Source: Methyloversatilis thermotolerans
GTDB lineage: Bacteria; Pseudomonadota; Gammaproteobacteria; Burkholderiales; Rhodocyclaceae
Direction of reading: 5' to 3'
Assembly (NCBI RefSeq): GCF_000372885.1
Contig: NZ_KB889967.1
Coordinates: forward strand, 1,117,117-1,181,116
Length of the DNA: 64,000 nucleotides
Below are positions 9,258-20,117 of the stretch, in pieces. A program made the translations under genes and the position numbers. Position 1 is the stretch's first letter. Each line of letters opens with the position of its first letter. The notes under the pieces were generated by a model. The model saw only the letters and a list, made by a program, of their open reading frames with translations, made no database searches and was not told where the DNA came from.

Positions 9258-10604
9258 ATGAGCCTCCGACTCAAGCTCAATCTGCTGATCGCACTGCTCA
9301 TCCTCACCTTCACCAGCACCATGATGATGCTGGAAATGATGGGTACGCGACGCGCGGTCACCGAGGAGATCGAGGCGGCCAATCGCGTGGCGACGCAACT
9401 GCTGTCGCGCGTGGCCATCGTGTACGCCAATACCGGTTCGCCGGCCCTGGTGGATTTCCTGCACCGGCTCGGGCGGGTGCGCGCCACTGAAATTTCGCTG
9501 GTGGATGCGCGCGGCGGCATGATCTACACCTCGCCGCCATCGCCCTACAAGGCGGGGCGGGATGCTCCGGACTGGTACGCGGACGCCATCATGCCTTCGC
9601 GGCCGCAGCAGGAAATCACGCTGACCGATGGCGCCCGGCTGGTGATCAGCGCCGACGCCTCGCGTGCCATCCTTGATGGCTGGGACGAAGCGATGCAGTT
9701 GCTGATCGCCGGATCGATCGCGCTGGTGATCGGCAACGGTCTGGTGTTCTGGCTGGTGAGCCGCGAAATCCGGCCTTTCAGCACGATAGTCCGCGGCCTG
9801 GAGCAGATGCGCGCGGGTGACTACCACACGCGGCTGCCGACCCTGCCCGGCGCGGAGGCCGGCACCATGGCGCTGGCCTTCAACCGCATGGCGCAAGCGA
9901 TCGAGGAAAACATGAATGCGCGGCAGGAGGCACTTGAAGCACGCAGCAATCTGGAAGAGAACCGCGAACTGACGCAGTTCATCCAGAGCCGCCTGGAAGA
10001 GGAAAGGCGCGACATCGCGCGCGAACTGCATGACGAAATGGGCCAGGCGGTGACCGCGATCAAGAGCATGGGGCTGTCGATCGCGCGACGCGACGCGCAG
10101 TGCGATCCGCGCAGCGCGGAGGCGGCGCAGCTCATCGTCGATACGGCCAATCATCTGTACGACGTCATGCACAGCATTATCCCGCGGCTGCGGCCGCTGG
10201 CGCTGGACAATCTGGGCCTGCAGGATGCACTGGAGGATCTGGTGTCGGAATGGCGGCGGCATCATCCTGACATCCAGTTCGAGCTGTGGCTGCACGGGCT
10301 GCCCGAGTCGCCCGGAGACTCGTTCAAGCTGGCCGCCTATCGCATCGTGCAGGAGGCGGTGACCAATGCGCTGAAGCACGCGCACGCCGGATCGATCCGC
10401 ATTTCGCTGACCGGCAACGAACGTACGCTGGCGATCGCGGTCGAGGACGATGGACGCGGACTGGAAGACGGCTGGTCCGCCAAGCGCGGCCATCATGGTG
10501 TGCGTGGCATGCGCGAGCGTGCGCAGGCGCTGGGCGGCGAACTGGAACTTTATCCGCGCGACGGCGGCGGCACGCGTGTGTGTGCCCGACTGCCGCTGGA
10601 CTGA
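9258..10604 (+). CDS. Two-component sensor histidine kinase, NarL/LuxR-partner type (HisKA_3)
   Basis: Membrane sensor kinase of 448 residues. There is an N-terminal membrane helix (about 7-27), a periplasmic sensor region, a second helix near 150-170, a HAMP linker, and a HisKA_3 domain with the phospho-acceptor His258 in ERRDIARELHDEMGQ. An HATPase_c domain follows, with an N-box around RIVQEAVTNALKHAHA and a G-box at DDGRGL near 397. The signal is unknown. It is transcribed with the response regulator 21 bases downstream, which is certainly its partner. Confidence 0.92.
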   Translation: MSLRLKLNLLIALLILTFTSTMMMLEMMGTRRAVTEEIEAANRVATQLLSRVAIVYANTGSPALVDFLHRLGRVRATEISLVDARGGMIYTSPPSPYKAGRDAPDWYADAIMPSRPQQEITLTDGARLVISADASRAILDGWDEAMQLLIAGSIALVIGNGLVFWLVSREIRPFSTIVRGLEQMRAGDYHTRLPTLPGAEAGTMALAFNRMAQAIEENMNARQEALEARSNLEENRELTQFIQSRLEEERRDIARELHDEMGQAVTAIKSMGLSIARRDAQCDPRSAEAAQLIVDTANHLYDVMHSIIPRLRPLALDNLGLQDALEDLVSEWRRHHPDIQFELWLHGLPESPGDSFKLAAYRIVQEAVTNALKHAHAGSIRISLTGNERTLAIAVEDDGRGLEDGWSAKRGHHGVRGMRERAQALGGELELYPRDGGGTRVCARLPLD

Positions 10605-10625
10605 AAAGAACGGGAGGAGGACGAC

Positions 10626-11264
10626 ATGGGGCCGATCAAGGTCATGCTGGTGGATGATCATGCCGTGGTGCGCATGGGCTTCAAGCTGCTGCTGGCTGCG
10701 TGCGAGGACATCGAGGTGGTGGGCGAGGCGGACAGCGGTGAGGTGGCTTACCAGCGCTACCCCGAGCTGAAACCCGACGTGATCGTGATGGACCTGTCAA
10801 TGCCGGGCATGGGCGGTATCGAGGCGGTGCGCCGCCTGGTGGCACGCGACAAGGCGGTGCGCGTGCTCGCACTGTCGGCGCACGAGGACACGGCGCATCC
10901 CAAGCGCGTGCTGAAGGCAGGCGCCAGCGGTTATCTGTCGAAACGAGGGGCACCCGAGGCCTTGATCGATGCGGTGCGCACGGTGGCCGCAGGACGCATG
11001 TACCTCGACGCCGAAATCGCCCAGAAGCTGGCGATGCAGGACGTTACCGGTTCGCAGAACCCGGTCGAGGCGCTGTCGGAACGGGAATTCGAAGTGTTCA
11101 TCCATCTCGCGCGCGGCGAGTCGGTGAACCAGATCGCGGAAACCCTGCATCTTTCTTCATCGACAGTGGGTACCCATCTTTACAACGTGAAGCAGAAACT
11201 CGGCGCCTCCAACCAGGCCGAGCTCACGCTCATCGCGCTGCGCAACGGGCTGATCGAAGCCTGA
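10626..11264 (+). CDS. LuxR/NarL-family response regulator
   Basis: DNA-binding regulator of 212 residues. The receiver domain (about 4-120) has the acidic pair DD near residue 11, the phospho-acceptor Asp56 in VMDLSMPGMGG, and the conserved Lys in YLSKRGAPEAL. A LuxR-type helix-turn-helix follows (about 145-208, LSEREFEVFIHLARGES then STVGTHLYNVKQKL). Start has GGAGGA upstream. It forms an operon with the preceding kinase and probably the iminopeptidase gene. Targets are unknown; the protease gene 470 bases downstream is one candidate. Confidence 0.93.
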   Translation: MGPIKVMLVDDHAVVRMGFKLLLAACEDIEVVGEADSGEVAYQRYPELKPDVIVMDLSMPGMGGIEAVRRLVARDKAVRVLALSAHEDTAHPKRVLKAGASGYLSKRGAPEALIDAVRTVAAGRMYLDAEIAQKLAMQDVTGSQNPVEALSEREFEVFIHLARGESVNQIAETLHLSSSTVGTHLYNVKQKLGASNQAELTLIALRNGLIEA

Positions 11265-11502
11265 TTGCAGCGTCCCCGGGCGCGGGAACGACCAAGGCCT
11301 GCTCACAGGCATCCTGTTTGCACCGCAATGGTGCCTGCGCGCAACGGCACGCACCCGGCGAGGACATCCTCCCGTGTGCGCGCATGCCCGCTCCCCGCAT
11401 GCACATGCTTCATTTCCCGCGCACTCCTGTTGAGCGGTGAAACATGCCTGACACACCCGAACCTGTTGCGCTGCAACATGCAACGGCCGCGAGGAGGTGC
11501 GT

Positions 11503-11595
11503 ATGTCCATCGAACGAACGAGCCATCGCCATTTAACCTTCTGCATCCAATGCATCGATGCGATGCATGAAGGCTGGCACGCTTCGAGCTTTTGA
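11503..11595 (+). CDS. Possible 30-residue small protein
   Basis: A short frame that begins with ATG 7 bases after a perfect GAGGAGGTG ribosome binding site and ends with TGA at 11593-11595. The product contains two Cys separated by two residues (FCIQCIDAM) and several His (SHRHLTF, MHEGWHA), which would suit a metal-binding peptide. The good ribosome binding site is the main reason to list it; there is no homology evidence, and its 3' half coincides with a 19-base inverted repeat. Confidence 0.25.
   Translation: MSIERTSHRHLTFCIQCIDAMHEGWHASSF
11550..11568. repeat. Perfect inverted repeat ATGCATCG-ATG-CGATGCAT
   Basis: Eight-base arms around a three-base centre, AT-balanced in an otherwise GC-rich region, 167 bases upstream of the secreted protease gene. 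It could be an operator or a small RNA hairpin. Confidence 0.5.
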
Positions 11596-11734
11596 TGGTG
11601 CAACGCGGCAAAAAAACGGCGCTCGCGCCTTCCATAACGGATTCGCCCATACAGGTTTCCAGCAATGTCCCGTTAGTTCACCTGCCGCCGCCAAGGAGGA
11701 TCGCTCTCCGGACGCGGACAAAAGGAGAGTCATC

Positions 11735-12544
11735 ATGCGCACCCTTGGCCTGCTTTTCATGCTCACCATGGCTCCAGGCGTACACGCCTACGACGCCGAG
11801 CTTTATCTCCAGTTGTCCTCCCACATGGTGAAGGTGATGGCTGCGGATGCCGATGGCCGCATGAGCAGCGGCAGCGGTGTGCTGATCGATGACCACCACA
11901 TCGTCACCAACTGCCATGTCGTCGGCCGTGCCTCGCACGTGATCGTGGCGCGTGGCAGTTACGGCGTACCGGTCAGCGCGCGCACCGCGGATACGCGGCA
12001 TGACCTGTGCGTCATGAACAGTGCGACCACCATGGGCAATCCCGCTCCCTTGTCCGCGTCGCGCGAGCTCAAGGTCGGCGACACGGTCCGTGCGGTCGGC
12101 TTCTCCGGCGGGCGTGCCCTGTCGATCAGCGAAGGCCGCGTCATCGCGCTGCACGAAATGGATGGTGCCCAGGTCATCGAAACCGACGCCTTCTTCAAGC
12201 AGGGCGCATCGGGCGGCGCATTGTTCGACGAACAGAACCGCGTGGTCGGTGTATTGACCTTCTTCGTGCCTGGCCTGCAGCGCAACTTTGCCGTGCCGGT
12301 CGAATGGGTGAAGAAGGGGCTGGCCGAAGCCCGCGACATAGAACTTCCGCTGCAGATGGCGGCAGCACCGTTCTGGGCTGCCGAGGATCACGACAAGCCC
12401 TTCTTCCTGCGGGCGATACAGCTCGAGAACGAAGGCAACTGGAACGGCCTGCGTGCGGTGGCGCGGGAGTGGGCGGATGCAGAGCCCGACAGCCGGGGCG
12501 CCATAGAAGCCGCAGTAAAGGCGAGCCGGTTGCCTCCGCGGTAA
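11735..12544 (+). CDS. Secreted trypsin-like serine protease
   Basis: Product of 269 residues with a signal peptide (about 1-18, ending PGVHA) and an S1C-like trypsin fold. The catalytic triad is visible: His61 in TNCHVV, Asp90 in RHDLCVM, Ser159 in [10 protein letters not shown]. There is no PDZ domain, unlike DegP/HtrA; the last 70 residues form a small unknown tail. Start at 11735 follows AAAGGAGAG. It probably acts in the periplasm or outside the cell. Substrate unknown. Confidence 0.85.
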   Translation: MRTLGLLFMLTMAPGVHAYDAELYLQLSSHMVKVMAADADGRMSSGSGVLIDDHHIVTNCHVVGRASHVIVARGSYGVPVSARTADTRHDLCVMNSATTMGNPAPLSASRELKVGDTVRAVGFSGGRALSISEGRVIALHEMDGAQVIETDAFFKQGASGGALFDEQNRVVGVLTFFVPGLQRNFAVPVEWVKKGLAEARDIELPLQMAAAPFWAAEDHDKPFFLRAIQLENEGNWNGLRAVAREWADAEPDSRGAIEAAVKASRLPPR

Positions 12545-12596
12545 AGCTGAACACTCCGGTCCGCCGCTTGACGGCAACGAGGTGCTTCGTCGCAGG

Positions 12597-12635
12597 CCCC
12601 GTCCCCCGTCCGTGTCGACACGGCGGGGGACGGGG
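12597..12635. terminator. Long GC-rich hairpin between convergent protease and hppA genes
   Basis: Outer arms CCCCGTCCCCCG and CGGGGGACGGGG pair perfectly, with an inner 14-base palindrome CCGTGTCGACACGG in the loop. It lies between two stop codons that face each other (12544 and 12644). There is no U-run on either side, so factor-independent termination is not certain, but the stem is very stable. Confidence 0.6.
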
Positions 12636-12643
12636 TCGCCGCG

Positions 12644-14800
12644 TCATCGCGCGTCGCTCTGCACCGAAGCGACAGGCGCGGCGGCGGCATCCTGCAGGGC
12701 AACCTGCCCTCCGCCCGCCGACGGCAGCAGCGGCACGATGAGCAGTGCCACGATGTTGATGATCTTGATCAGCGGATTCACCGCCGGGCCCGCCGTATCC
12801 TTGTACGGATCGCCGACGGTATCGCCGGTCACCGCCGCCTTGTGCGCATCGGACCCCTTGCCGCCATGATGGCCGTCCTCGATGTATTTCTTCGCGTTGT
12901 CCCATGCACCACCGCCGGTGGTCATGGAAATCGCGACGAACAGGCCGGTGACGATGGTGCCCATCAGCACCCCGCCGAGGGCCTGCACACCGGCTTCCGC
13001 CCCCATCAGGAAGGCCATGCCGAATGCAACGACCACCGGCACCAGCACCGGCAGCAGCGACGGCAGCATCATTTCCTTGATCGCCGCCACGGTGAGCATG
13101 TCGACCGCGCGTGAGTAGTCGGGCTTGGCCGTACCTTCCATGATGCCGGGGATTTCCTTGAACTGGCGGCGCACTTCAACCACCACCGCGCCGGCCGAAC
13201 GCCCTACCGCTTCCATCGCCATCGCACCGAACAGGTAGGGAATCAGGCCACCGATGAACAGGCCGATGATGACTGCGGGATTCGCGAGATCGAAAGCCAC
13301 GCTGTGTCCGACCGCCTCCAGCGCGTGCGTGTAGTCGGCAAACAGAACCAGTGCGGCAAGACCGGCCGAGCCGATGGCATAGCCCTTGGTCACCGCCTTG
13401 GTGGTGTTGCCCACGGCATCGAGCGGATCGGTCACGGCCCGCACAGAATCGGGCAATTCCGACATTTCCGCGATACCGCCCGCGTTGTCGGTGATCGGAC
13501 CGTAGGCATCGAGTGCCACCACGATGCCGGACATGCTGAGCATGGAGGTGGCCGCAATCGCGATGCCATACAGGCCGCCCAGCGTGTAGGCCGCCCAGAT
13601 CGCCGCGCACACGGCCAGAACCGGCCAGGCGCATGACTTCATGGACACGCCCAGGCCGGCGATGATGTTGGTGCCGTGACCGGTGGTGGAGGCCTGCGCG
13701 ATATGCTTGACCGGATCGAAGTCGGTGCCGGTGTAGTACTCGGTGATCACCACCATCAGACCGGTCAGCACCAGCCCCACCACCGCCGCACCATAGAGCC
13801 GCCACTGCGCGCCGTCGGCGATGCCCATCGATGCGCTCAGTGCGTCGTCGGGCATGAGCAGCGTGGTCAGCGGATAGAAGGCGATGAGCGCCAGCACACC
13901 GGCGACGATGAGGCCGCGGTAAAGGCCGTTCATGATCTTCTGGCCGGGCGCGGTCTTCACGAACAGGCAGCCGATGATGGACGCAATGATGGAGAACCCG
14001 CCCAGCGCCAGCGGATAGATCACCGCCGCCTCGGCGTGGTCCTTCAGCATCAGCGCGCCCAGCAGCATGGTGGCCACCGTGGTGACGGCATAGGTTTCGA
14101 ACAGGTCGGCCGCCATGCCGGCGCAATCGCCGACGTTGTCGCCGACATTGTCGGCGATCACCGCCGGGTTGCGCGGGTCATCCTCCGGAATGCCGGCCTC
14201 GACCTTGCCCACCAGGTCGGCGCCCACATCCGCGCCCTTGGTGAAAATGCCGCCCCCCAGTCGCGCGAAGATGGAAATGAGCGACGAGCCGAATCCCAGC
14301 CCGATCAGTGGATGGATGATGTGGTCCATCGCATCGCCCGGCGCGGCACCGCTGCGCAGCACGGCGAAATAGCCGGCCACGCCGAGCAGACCCAGCCCGA
14401 CCACCAGCATGCCGGTGATGGCGCCACCGCGGAAAGCCACATCGAATGCTTCGGAAATGCCTTTGCGCGCCGCCTCGGCGGTTCTTACGTTGGCACGCAC
14501 CGACACATTCATGCCGATGTATCCCGCCGCACCGGACAGCACGGCGCCGATGACGAAGCCGGCGGCGGTGGAGACGCCCAGCGTCAGCGCGAGCACGACC
14601 GCCAGCACCACGCCAACCAGCGCGATGGTGCGGTACTGCCTGTTCAGATACGCCTTTGCCCCCTCCTGCACCGCATCGGCAATTTCCCGCATTCGCGGAT
14701 TGCCGGTGGGCTGGGCAAGTATCCACCTGCTGGACAAGGCGCCGTAAAGAATGGCCAGAACGGCGCAAGCGAGTGCGAACCACAGACCGTAAGTCGACAT
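12644..14800 (-). CDS. hppA: Membrane-bound proton-pumping pyrophosphatase
   Basis: Inner-membrane enzyme of 718 residues that hydrolyses pyrophosphate and pumps H+. It has about 16 membrane helices and the pyrophosphate-site motifs [18 protein letters not shown] and [19 protein letters not shown]. The segment [16 protein letters not shown] carries Lys and Thr where K+-dependent enzymes have Ala and Gly/Ala, so this should be the K+-independent type. Start at 14800 follows GAGGAGGGG; a 16-codon extension is less likely. It lies downstream of the PPi-type phosphofructokinase gene on the same strand, 151 bases apart, a pairing known from methanotrophs. Confidence 0.96.
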   Translation of the reverse strand: MSTYGLWFALACAVLAILYGALSSRWILAQPTGNPRMREIADAVQEGAKAYLNRQYRTIALVGVVLAVVLALTLGVSTAAGFVIGAVLSGAAGYIGMNVSVRANVRTAEAARKGISEAFDVAFRGGAITGMLVVGLGLLGVAGYFAVLRSGAAPGDAMDHIIHPLIGLGFGSSLISIFARLGGGIFTKGADVGADLVGKVEAGIPEDDPRNPAVIADNVGDNVGDCAGMAADLFETYAVTTVATMLLGALMLKDHAEAAVIYPLALGGFSIIASIIGCLFVKTAPGQKIMNGLYRGLIVAGVLALIAFYPLTTLLMPDDALSASMGIADGAQWRLYGAAVVGLVLTGLMVVITEYYTGTDFDPVKHIAQASTTGHGTNIIAGLGVSMKSCAWPVLAVCAAIWAAYTLGGLYGIAIAATSMLSMSGIVVALDAYGPITDNAGGIAEMSELPDSVRAVTDPLDAVGNTTKAVTKGYAIGSAGLAALVLFADYTHALEAVGHSVAFDLANPAVIIGLFIGGLIPYLFGAMAMEAVGRSAGAVVVEVRRQFKEIPGIMEGTAKPDYSRAVDMLTVAAIKEMMLPSLLPVLVPVVVAFGMAFLMGAEAGVQALGGVLMGTIVTGLFVAISMTTGGGAWDNAKKYIEDGHHGGKGSDAHKAAVTGDTVGDPYKDTAGPAVNPLIKIINIVALLIVPLLPSAGGGQVALQDAAAAPVASVQSDAR

Positions 14801-14951
14801 CACCCCTCCTCTTGTACTGACTGCAACAAAAGGGCGGCGCCAGAACACCGCCCCGGACGCTGCAAGCAGCCTGGTGGGCTGCCCGATCGGCCTGCCTTGC
14901 GCAGCCGATCCGGTAAGTCACCCGTGCGCGGCCAGGCGCACGGTCACAAGT

Positions 14952-16208
14952 TCAGCCGGCGAAGGGAGCCAGCACCGCCGGCACCCCGACATTTCGCAGC
15001 TTCACATAGACGGGCAAGCCATCGACATAGGGCGGGACATCCTCACCGACGATGAGCGGCCGGATGTAATCCCGGCATGCGTCGGTGATGCTGAAGCCAT
15101 CGTCCGATATGAAGTGCCGTGGCATCATCTTCTCGTGGTTCGCGACATCCTGAAGTTGCGCCACGTCAATCTTCCACGCATACGGACGGTCGGACACGCG
15201 CGTGATGGCGGGCATGACCGCGTTGCGCTCTGCCAGCGCCAGTTCCACCGCGCGCCGGCCCAGCGCGTACGCCTGCTCGACGTCGGTCGCGGACGCGACA
15301 TGACGGGCACTGCGCTGCAGATAGTCCGGCAGCGCCCAGTGATACTTGTGGCCCAGTGTCGACTTGATCAGCTCGGCCACCTGCAGGCCCACGCCACCCA
15401 GTTGCGCGTGGCCGAACGCGTCGCGTACGCCGGACTCGGCAAGCAGTCGCCCGTCCTGACCGCGCAAACCTTCCGACACCGCGATCGCGCAGAAGCCGTG
15501 ATCGCGCACGCAGGCATCGACGCGGGCGAGGAAGGCCGGCTCATCAAACGGAATTTCGGGGAACAGCAGCAGGTGCGGCGCGTCGCCGGGCGCACGTGCG
15601 GCCAGTCCGGCGGCGGCGGTGATCCAGCCAGCGTGACGGCCCATGACTTCCATGACGAAGATGCGGGTGGACGTGCGCGCCATCGACGCGACATCGAGCC
15701 CGGCTTCCATCATGGACACGGCGACATACTTCGCGACCGAGCCGAAGCCCGGGCAGTTGTCGGTGTGCACCAGATCGTTGTCTATGGTCTTGGGAATGCC
15801 GATGCATACCAGCGGATAATGCATGCGTTCGGCAATCTGCGACACCTTCCATGCGGTATCCATGGAATCGTTGCCGCCGTTGTAAAGGAACCAGCGGATG
15901 TCGTGCGCGCGGAAGACTTCGATCAGCCGTTCGTAGGACGCGCGATCCTCATCGGGGGCTTTCAGCTTGAAACGGCACGAACCGAAGGCGCCGCCCGGCG
16001 TGTGCCGCAGCGCCGCGATGGCCTCATCGCTTTCGTGCGAGGTATCGATCAGGTCCTCGTGCAGGGCGCCGAGGATGCCGTTGCGACCGGCCAGCACGCG
16101 GCCGATCCGGTCGGGGTGTTCGCGTGCCGCCTGGATGACGCCGCAGGCGGACGCATTGATCACCGAAGTGACGCCGCCGGACTGTGCATAGAACAGATTG
16201 GCGGCCAT
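14952..16208 (-). CDS. pfp: PPi-type 6-phosphofructokinase
   Basis: Glycolytic enzyme of 418 residues that phosphorylates fructose 6-phosphate, probably with pyrophosphate, and reversibly. The loop GGNDSMDT (112-119) has Asp114 where ATP enzymes have Gly, and IPKTIDND has Lys140; both mark PPi use. The first Asp of the usual GGDD is Asn here, as in a branch of the family, so the donor should be confirmed. Sequence starts ANLFYAQSGGVTSVINAS. It probably forms one unit with hppA downstream, coupling sugar metabolism and membrane energy through PPi. Confidence 0.9.
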   Translation of the reverse strand: MAANLFYAQSGGVTSVINASACGVIQAAREHPDRIGRVLAGRNGILGALHEDLIDTSHESDEAIAALRHTPGGAFGSCRFKLKAPDEDRASYERLIEVFRAHDIRWFLYNGGNDSMDTAWKVSQIAERMHYPLVCIGIPKTIDNDLVHTDNCPGFGSVAKYVAVSMMEAGLDVASMARTSTRIFVMEVMGRHAGWITAAAGLAARAPGDAPHLLLFPEIPFDEPAFLARVDACVRDHGFCAIAVSEGLRGQDGRLLAESGVRDAFGHAQLGGVGLQVAELIKSTLGHKYHWALPDYLQRSARHVASATDVEQAYALGRRAVELALAERNAVMPAITRVSDRPYAWKIDVAQLQDVANHEKMMPRHFISDDGFSITDACRDYIRPLIVGEDVPPYVDGLPVYVKLRNVGVPAVLAPFAG

Positions 16209-16216
16209 CGCGTCGG

Positions 16217-16972
<756 letters not shown>

Positions 16973-16987
16973 TCAAACCGCAGCGCG

Positions 16988-17752
16988 TCACAGCGCGCTC
17001 TGTTCGAATACGGCGCGTATGCGCTCCAGGTCTTCCGGGGTATCCACGCCGGGGTGAGGCATCGGCACATCGCGCACGACGCGGATGCGGTAGCCATGCC
17101 ACAGGGCACGCAACTGTTCGAGTGCCTCGACCTGTTCCACCGGTGCCGGTTGCAGGCGTGCGTTGCGCTGCAGGAAGCGCACGCGGTAGGCATAGATGCC
17201 GATGTGGCGCTGTGCGCCCAGGTCGGCCGGCAGCGTCCGGCTGTCGGCGGCGAACGCGTCGCGCGCCCACGGGATCGGCGCACGCGAAAAGTAAAGGGCG
17301 CGGCCATGGACGTCGCAAATCACCTTCACCACCGCCGGATTGAAGAAATCGGACGCGTCGTCTATCGCGCTGCTGGCGGTCGCGATCGATGACTCCGGAT
17401 CCTGGTCCAGCGCCGTGGCAACCCGGTGTATCAGATCCGGATCGATCAGCGGTTCGTCACCCTGCACATTCACCACGACGGTCGCTGGCGACCAGCCCAT
17501 GATGTCCGCCACCTCGGCGATGCGGTCGGTTCCGGTCGCATGGTCGCTGCGCGTCATGACTGCATCGAAGCCGTGGCTGCGCACGACATCGGCGATCTGT
17601 TCGTGGTCGGTCGCCACGACCAGCGATTCGGCGCCACTGCTTGCCGCGCGCTGGGCCACCCGCACGATCATGGGCAGACCGGCGATATCGACCAGCGGCT
17701 TGCCGGGCAAGCGGGTCGAGGCGTGGCGCGCGGGGATGACCACCTTGAACAT
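16988..17752 (-). CDS. kdsB: 3-deoxy-manno-octulosonate cytidylyltransferase
   Basis: Enzyme of 254 residues that makes CMP-Kdo for lipopolysaccharide. The N-terminus [19 protein letters not shown] is the nucleotide-binding signature; [11 protein letters not shown] carries the Mg-binding Asp. Cytoplasmic. It sits between a Trm112-like gene and adk in the standard betaproteobacterial lpxK-ycaR-kdsB order, with 19 bases to the upstream gene. Confidence 0.97.
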   Translation of the reverse strand: MFKVVIPARHASTRLPGKPLVDIAGLPMIVRVAQRAASSGAESLVVATDHEQIADVVRSHGFDAVMTRSDHATGTDRIAEVADIMGWSPATVVVNVQGDEPLIDPDLIHRVATALDQDPESSIATASSAIDDASDFFNPAVVKVICDVHGRALYFSRAPIPWARDAFAADSRTLPADLGAQRHIGIYAYRVRFLQRNARLQPAPVEQVEALEQLRALWHGYRIRVVRDVPMPHPGVDTPEDLERIRAVFEQSAL

Positions 17753-17771
17753 GGGGATTCTCCGTGGCGGT

Positions 17772-17981
17772 TCAGGCGCTGCGGCCCGGTGCCTCGCGCA
17801 GGGCCGCCACCTCGTCCTCGCTCATTTCACGCGCCTCGTCCTCCAGCATGACCGGTATGCCATCCCGGATCGGATAGGCCAGCCGGCTCGCCTTGCATTG
17901 CAGCTCATTGCGGCTGCGATCGAACACGAGCGGCGCTTTGGTGACGGGACAGACAAGAATTTCAAGAAGACGGGGGTCCAT
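17772..17981 (-). CDS. Trm112-like / YcaR family small protein
   Basis: Product of 69 residues, [20 protein letters not shown] at its start, the hallmark of the UPF0434/Trm112 family. The family usually has a zinc-ribbon-like fold; only one Cys of the usual site is kept here (CPVTK), so zinc may not be bound. Its 5' end overlaps the lpxK stop by 20 bases, so it is translated from the same message. Its role in bacteria is unclear although linkage with lpxK and kdsB is strongly conserved. Confidence 0.9.
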   Translation of the reverse strand: MDPRLLEILVCPVTKAPLVFDRSRNELQCKASRLAYPIRDGIPVMLEDEAREMSEDEVAALREAPGRSA

Positions 17982-18969
17982 TCATCCACTCCGTGAGGCG
18001 AACCGAAATGACGGCCGCCAGATCAGGGTCGAGATGAGCCTCGACCGGCAACACCCACATGGGGATGTCCGACAAACCATGACATTTTACCGCGTCCTTC
18101 TCGGTCAGCAGTATCGCGTCGCAGTCGGCGAATTCCAGATCGGCCGCCGAATAGGCGTGATGATCCGGAAAAGGATGTTCGACGACGGCAAGTCCCAGCA
18201 TGCGCAGATGATCGAAGAAGCGCGCGGGCTCGCCGATGCCGGCCACCGCGTGCAGACGCAGTCCGGCCAGGCCCTCCGCCATGCAGCGCACGGAACGGTC
18301 GTCGAGCCGCTCGAACAGCTCGCCATGCAGGGTCATGCGGAACACCGCTGCGCCCCCGGGCGGTGCGTGAGCCGTCCCGTTCAGCACCACGGCATCGACG
18401 GCCGACAGGCGCGACATCGGCTCGCGCAGCGGCCCGGCAGGAAGATGGAAGCCATTCATGATGCCCCGCCGGTCGAACACCACGATCTCGATATCGCGTA
18501 CCAGGGCATAGTGCTGCAATCCGTCATCGCACAGCACGACATTGCACTCCGGATGGGCAGCGAGCCCGGCAGCGGCGGCGGCGGCGCGCGCTCTGCCCGT
18601 CCACACCGGCACGCCGCTGCGCCTCGCCAGCAGCAGCGCCTCGTCGCCGCACTGCGCGGCATCATCGGAGGACCCCACCTCTCGCGGCGAAGATGCGGAC
18701 CCTCCGTGTCCTCGCGTCACGATCAGCGGATGCCAGCCGAGCCGCGACAGCTCGCGCGCCAGATGGAGGGTGAGCGGCGTCTTGCCCGCGCCTCCCGCAA
18801 TCAGGTTGCCGATTACCACCACCGGAACCGGCAGGCGCGAAGCACGCAGCACTCCTGCGGCAAACATGCGGCGCCGGATGCGGACGACAGCGGCAAACAG
18901 GAGGGACAGGGGCCACAACAACCAGGCCCGCGGGCCGCGGTGGCGCCACCAGGACGGCGCCGAGCTCAT
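17962..18969 (-). CDS. lpxK: Tetraacyldisaccharide 4'-kinase
   Basis: Inner-membrane-associated kinase of 335 residues that adds the 4'-phosphate to lipid A. A hydrophobic N-terminal helix (about 16-30) is followed by the P-loop [11 protein letters not shown], then HHAYSAADL and LLTEKDAVK near the C-terminus, both conserved in LpxK. Start at 18969 overlaps the exbD stop by four bases (ATGA), so it is translationally coupled; the frame is open further upstream only as antisense or overlapping sequence. Confidence 0.95.
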   Translation of the reverse strand: MSSAPSWWRHRGPRAWLLWPLSLLFAAVVRIRRRMFAAGVLRASRLPVPVVVIGNLIAGGAGKTPLTLHLARELSRLGWHPLIVTRGHGGSASSPREVGSSDDAAQCGDEALLLARRSGVPVWTGRARAAAAAAGLAAHPECNVVLCDDGLQHYALVRDIEIVVFDRRGIMNGFHLPAGPLREPMSRLSAVDAVVLNGTAHAPPGGAAVFRMTLHGELFERLDDRSVRCMAEGLAGLRLHAVAGIGEPARFFDHLRMLGLAVVEHPFPDHHAYSAADLEFADCDAILLTEKDAVKCHGLSDIPMWVLPVEAHLDPDLAAVISVRLTEWMNGPPSS

Positions 18970-19394
18970 CGCCCGGGAGCCGCGTCCGACTGAGTGGCAA
19001 AGGACACGCCGGCTATGCCGGCTTTCTGGGCCGCCTGCATCACGTCGATCGAGGACTGCAGCCGTGCATCCTTGTCCGAAGAAATGATGACCACGGGTTC
19101 CTGCTTTCCGGCGGCCGCCGTCGCGATGGCCGTCGCCAGCGCATCCGCGTTTCCTGCGGCCACCTGCTCCCGATTCACCAGGATGTCGCCCCGTGCGGTG
19201 ATGAGCACATTGATCTCGCGATCCTTCTGCTCGGACGCGGATGCGTCCGCGCTTGGCAGCGTGATGTCCAGTCCGGCTGTCTTCGAATACGTGGTGGTCA
19301 CCATGAGGAAGATCAGTATGACCAGCAGCACGTCGATCAGCGGGATCAGATTGATCTCCAGTTCCTCGCGGCTGCGTCCACGGCGGAAATTCAT
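18966..19394 (-). CDS. exbD: ExbD/TolR family biopolymer transport protein
   Basis: Product of 142 residues with one N-terminal membrane helix. The motif INLIPLIDVLLVILIFLMVT holds the proton-path Asp of the ExbD/TolR family; the rest is a periplasmic domain. Together with the ExbB-like protein upstream it forms a proton-driven motor. In this conserved exbB-exbD-lpxK arrangement the pair may serve envelope or lipopolysaccharide functions; a second exbBD pair next to tonB (27.9-29.1 kb) is the more likely partner of TonB. Confidence 0.92.
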   Translation of the reverse strand: MNFRRGRSREELEINLIPLIDVLLVILIFLMVTTTYSKTAGLDITLPSADASASEQKDREINVLITARGDILVNREQVAAGNADALATAIATAAAGKQEPVVIISSDKDARLQSSIDVMQAAQKAGIAGVSFATQSDAAPGR

Positions 19395-19403
19395 GCTGTG
19401 TCC

Positions 19404-20015
19404 TTACTTCACCAGGCGTTCGCCGTGCACGATCTCGACCAGCTTGACCGCCTGCTGCTCCATGTCGACGATGAAGTCGTCGACGCGGCCGCGAAAGTAG
19501 CGATAGAAGATGAGGGCGGGAATGGCGACGAGAAGACCAAAACCGGTGTTGTACAAGGCGATCGAAATGCCGCTCGCCAGTTGCTGGGGATTGCTGCCGC
19601 TGGCGGTTTGCGACGCGAAGATCTCTATCATGCCGACCACCGTGCCGAACAGGCCCATGAGCGGTGCCGCGGCGGCAATCGTACCCAGCGTCGTGAGATA
19701 GCGCTCGAGGTGGTGCGCCACCGCGCGCCCCTCCTCCTCGATCGCTTCCTTCATCACCTCGCGCGAGCTGCGCACATTGCGCAGGCCGGCGGCCAGGACA
19801 CGCCCGAGCGGCGAATGCGCGGCCACCCGGCGTATCATGTCGTCCGAAGGCTGACCGCCTTTGAGGTCGGCCGCCAGCGATTCGATCAGGCCGGCCGGTA
19901 CGACCTTCACGCGGCGCAGGCTGGCCAGGCGTTCGATGATCAGCGCAACGGCAATGACGGAAGCAGCAAGCAACGGCCAGATCGGCCAACCGGCGGCGCG
20001 AATGATGTCAAACAC
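19404..20015 (-). CDS. exbB: ExbB/TolQ/MotA family proton channel protein
   Basis: Inner-membrane protein of 203 residues with three membrane helices (about 10-30, 105-130, 150-175). The segment LGTIAAAAPLMGLFGTVVGMIEIF is the MotA/TolQ/ExbB signature. Ends 9 bases before exbD. First gene of the exbB-exbD-lpxK-ycaR-kdsB unit, so the promoter should lie in 20016-20260, next to two DnaA boxes. Confidence 0.92.
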   Translation of the reverse strand: MFDIIRAAGWPIWPLLAASVIAVALIIERLASLRRVKVVPAGLIESLAADLKGGQPSDDMIRRVAAHSPLGRVLAAGLRNVRSSREVMKEAIEEEGRAVAHHLERYLTTLGTIAAAAPLMGLFGTVVGMIEIFASQTASGSNPQQLASGISIALYNTGFGLLVAIPALIFYRYFRGRVDDFIVDMEQQAVKLVEIVHGERLVK

Positions 20016-20117
20016 GTGAAGTCCCTTCGCTTTACAGGCGGCGAACTGTAGCGTGCGTGGGCACGAGCGGCAACCCTGGCCTTCTGCCGGTGGCGCCGGT
20101 CCCGCGCTTCTCTCGGC

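Larger units (their letters stand above)
11265..11734. other. Intergenic region before the secreted protease
   Basis: About 470 bases without a clear long gene. It contains a possible 30-codon frame (11503-11595), a perfect inverted repeat GTTGC-GCT-GCAAC at about 11466-11478, and a second at 11550-11568. Promoter elements for the protease gene should lie here but none stands out. Confidence 0.4.

Noticed and set aside
8298-10661. 787-codon minus-strand frame opposite pip and the sensor kinase
   Set aside because: No domain recognisable; composition typical of antisense high-GC sequence; both plus-strand genes have clear catalytic motifs.
13676-15055. 459-codon plus-strand frame opposite hppA
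   Set aside because: Antisense shadow: hppA is certain, and the frame is rich in His/Gln/Arg without motifs.
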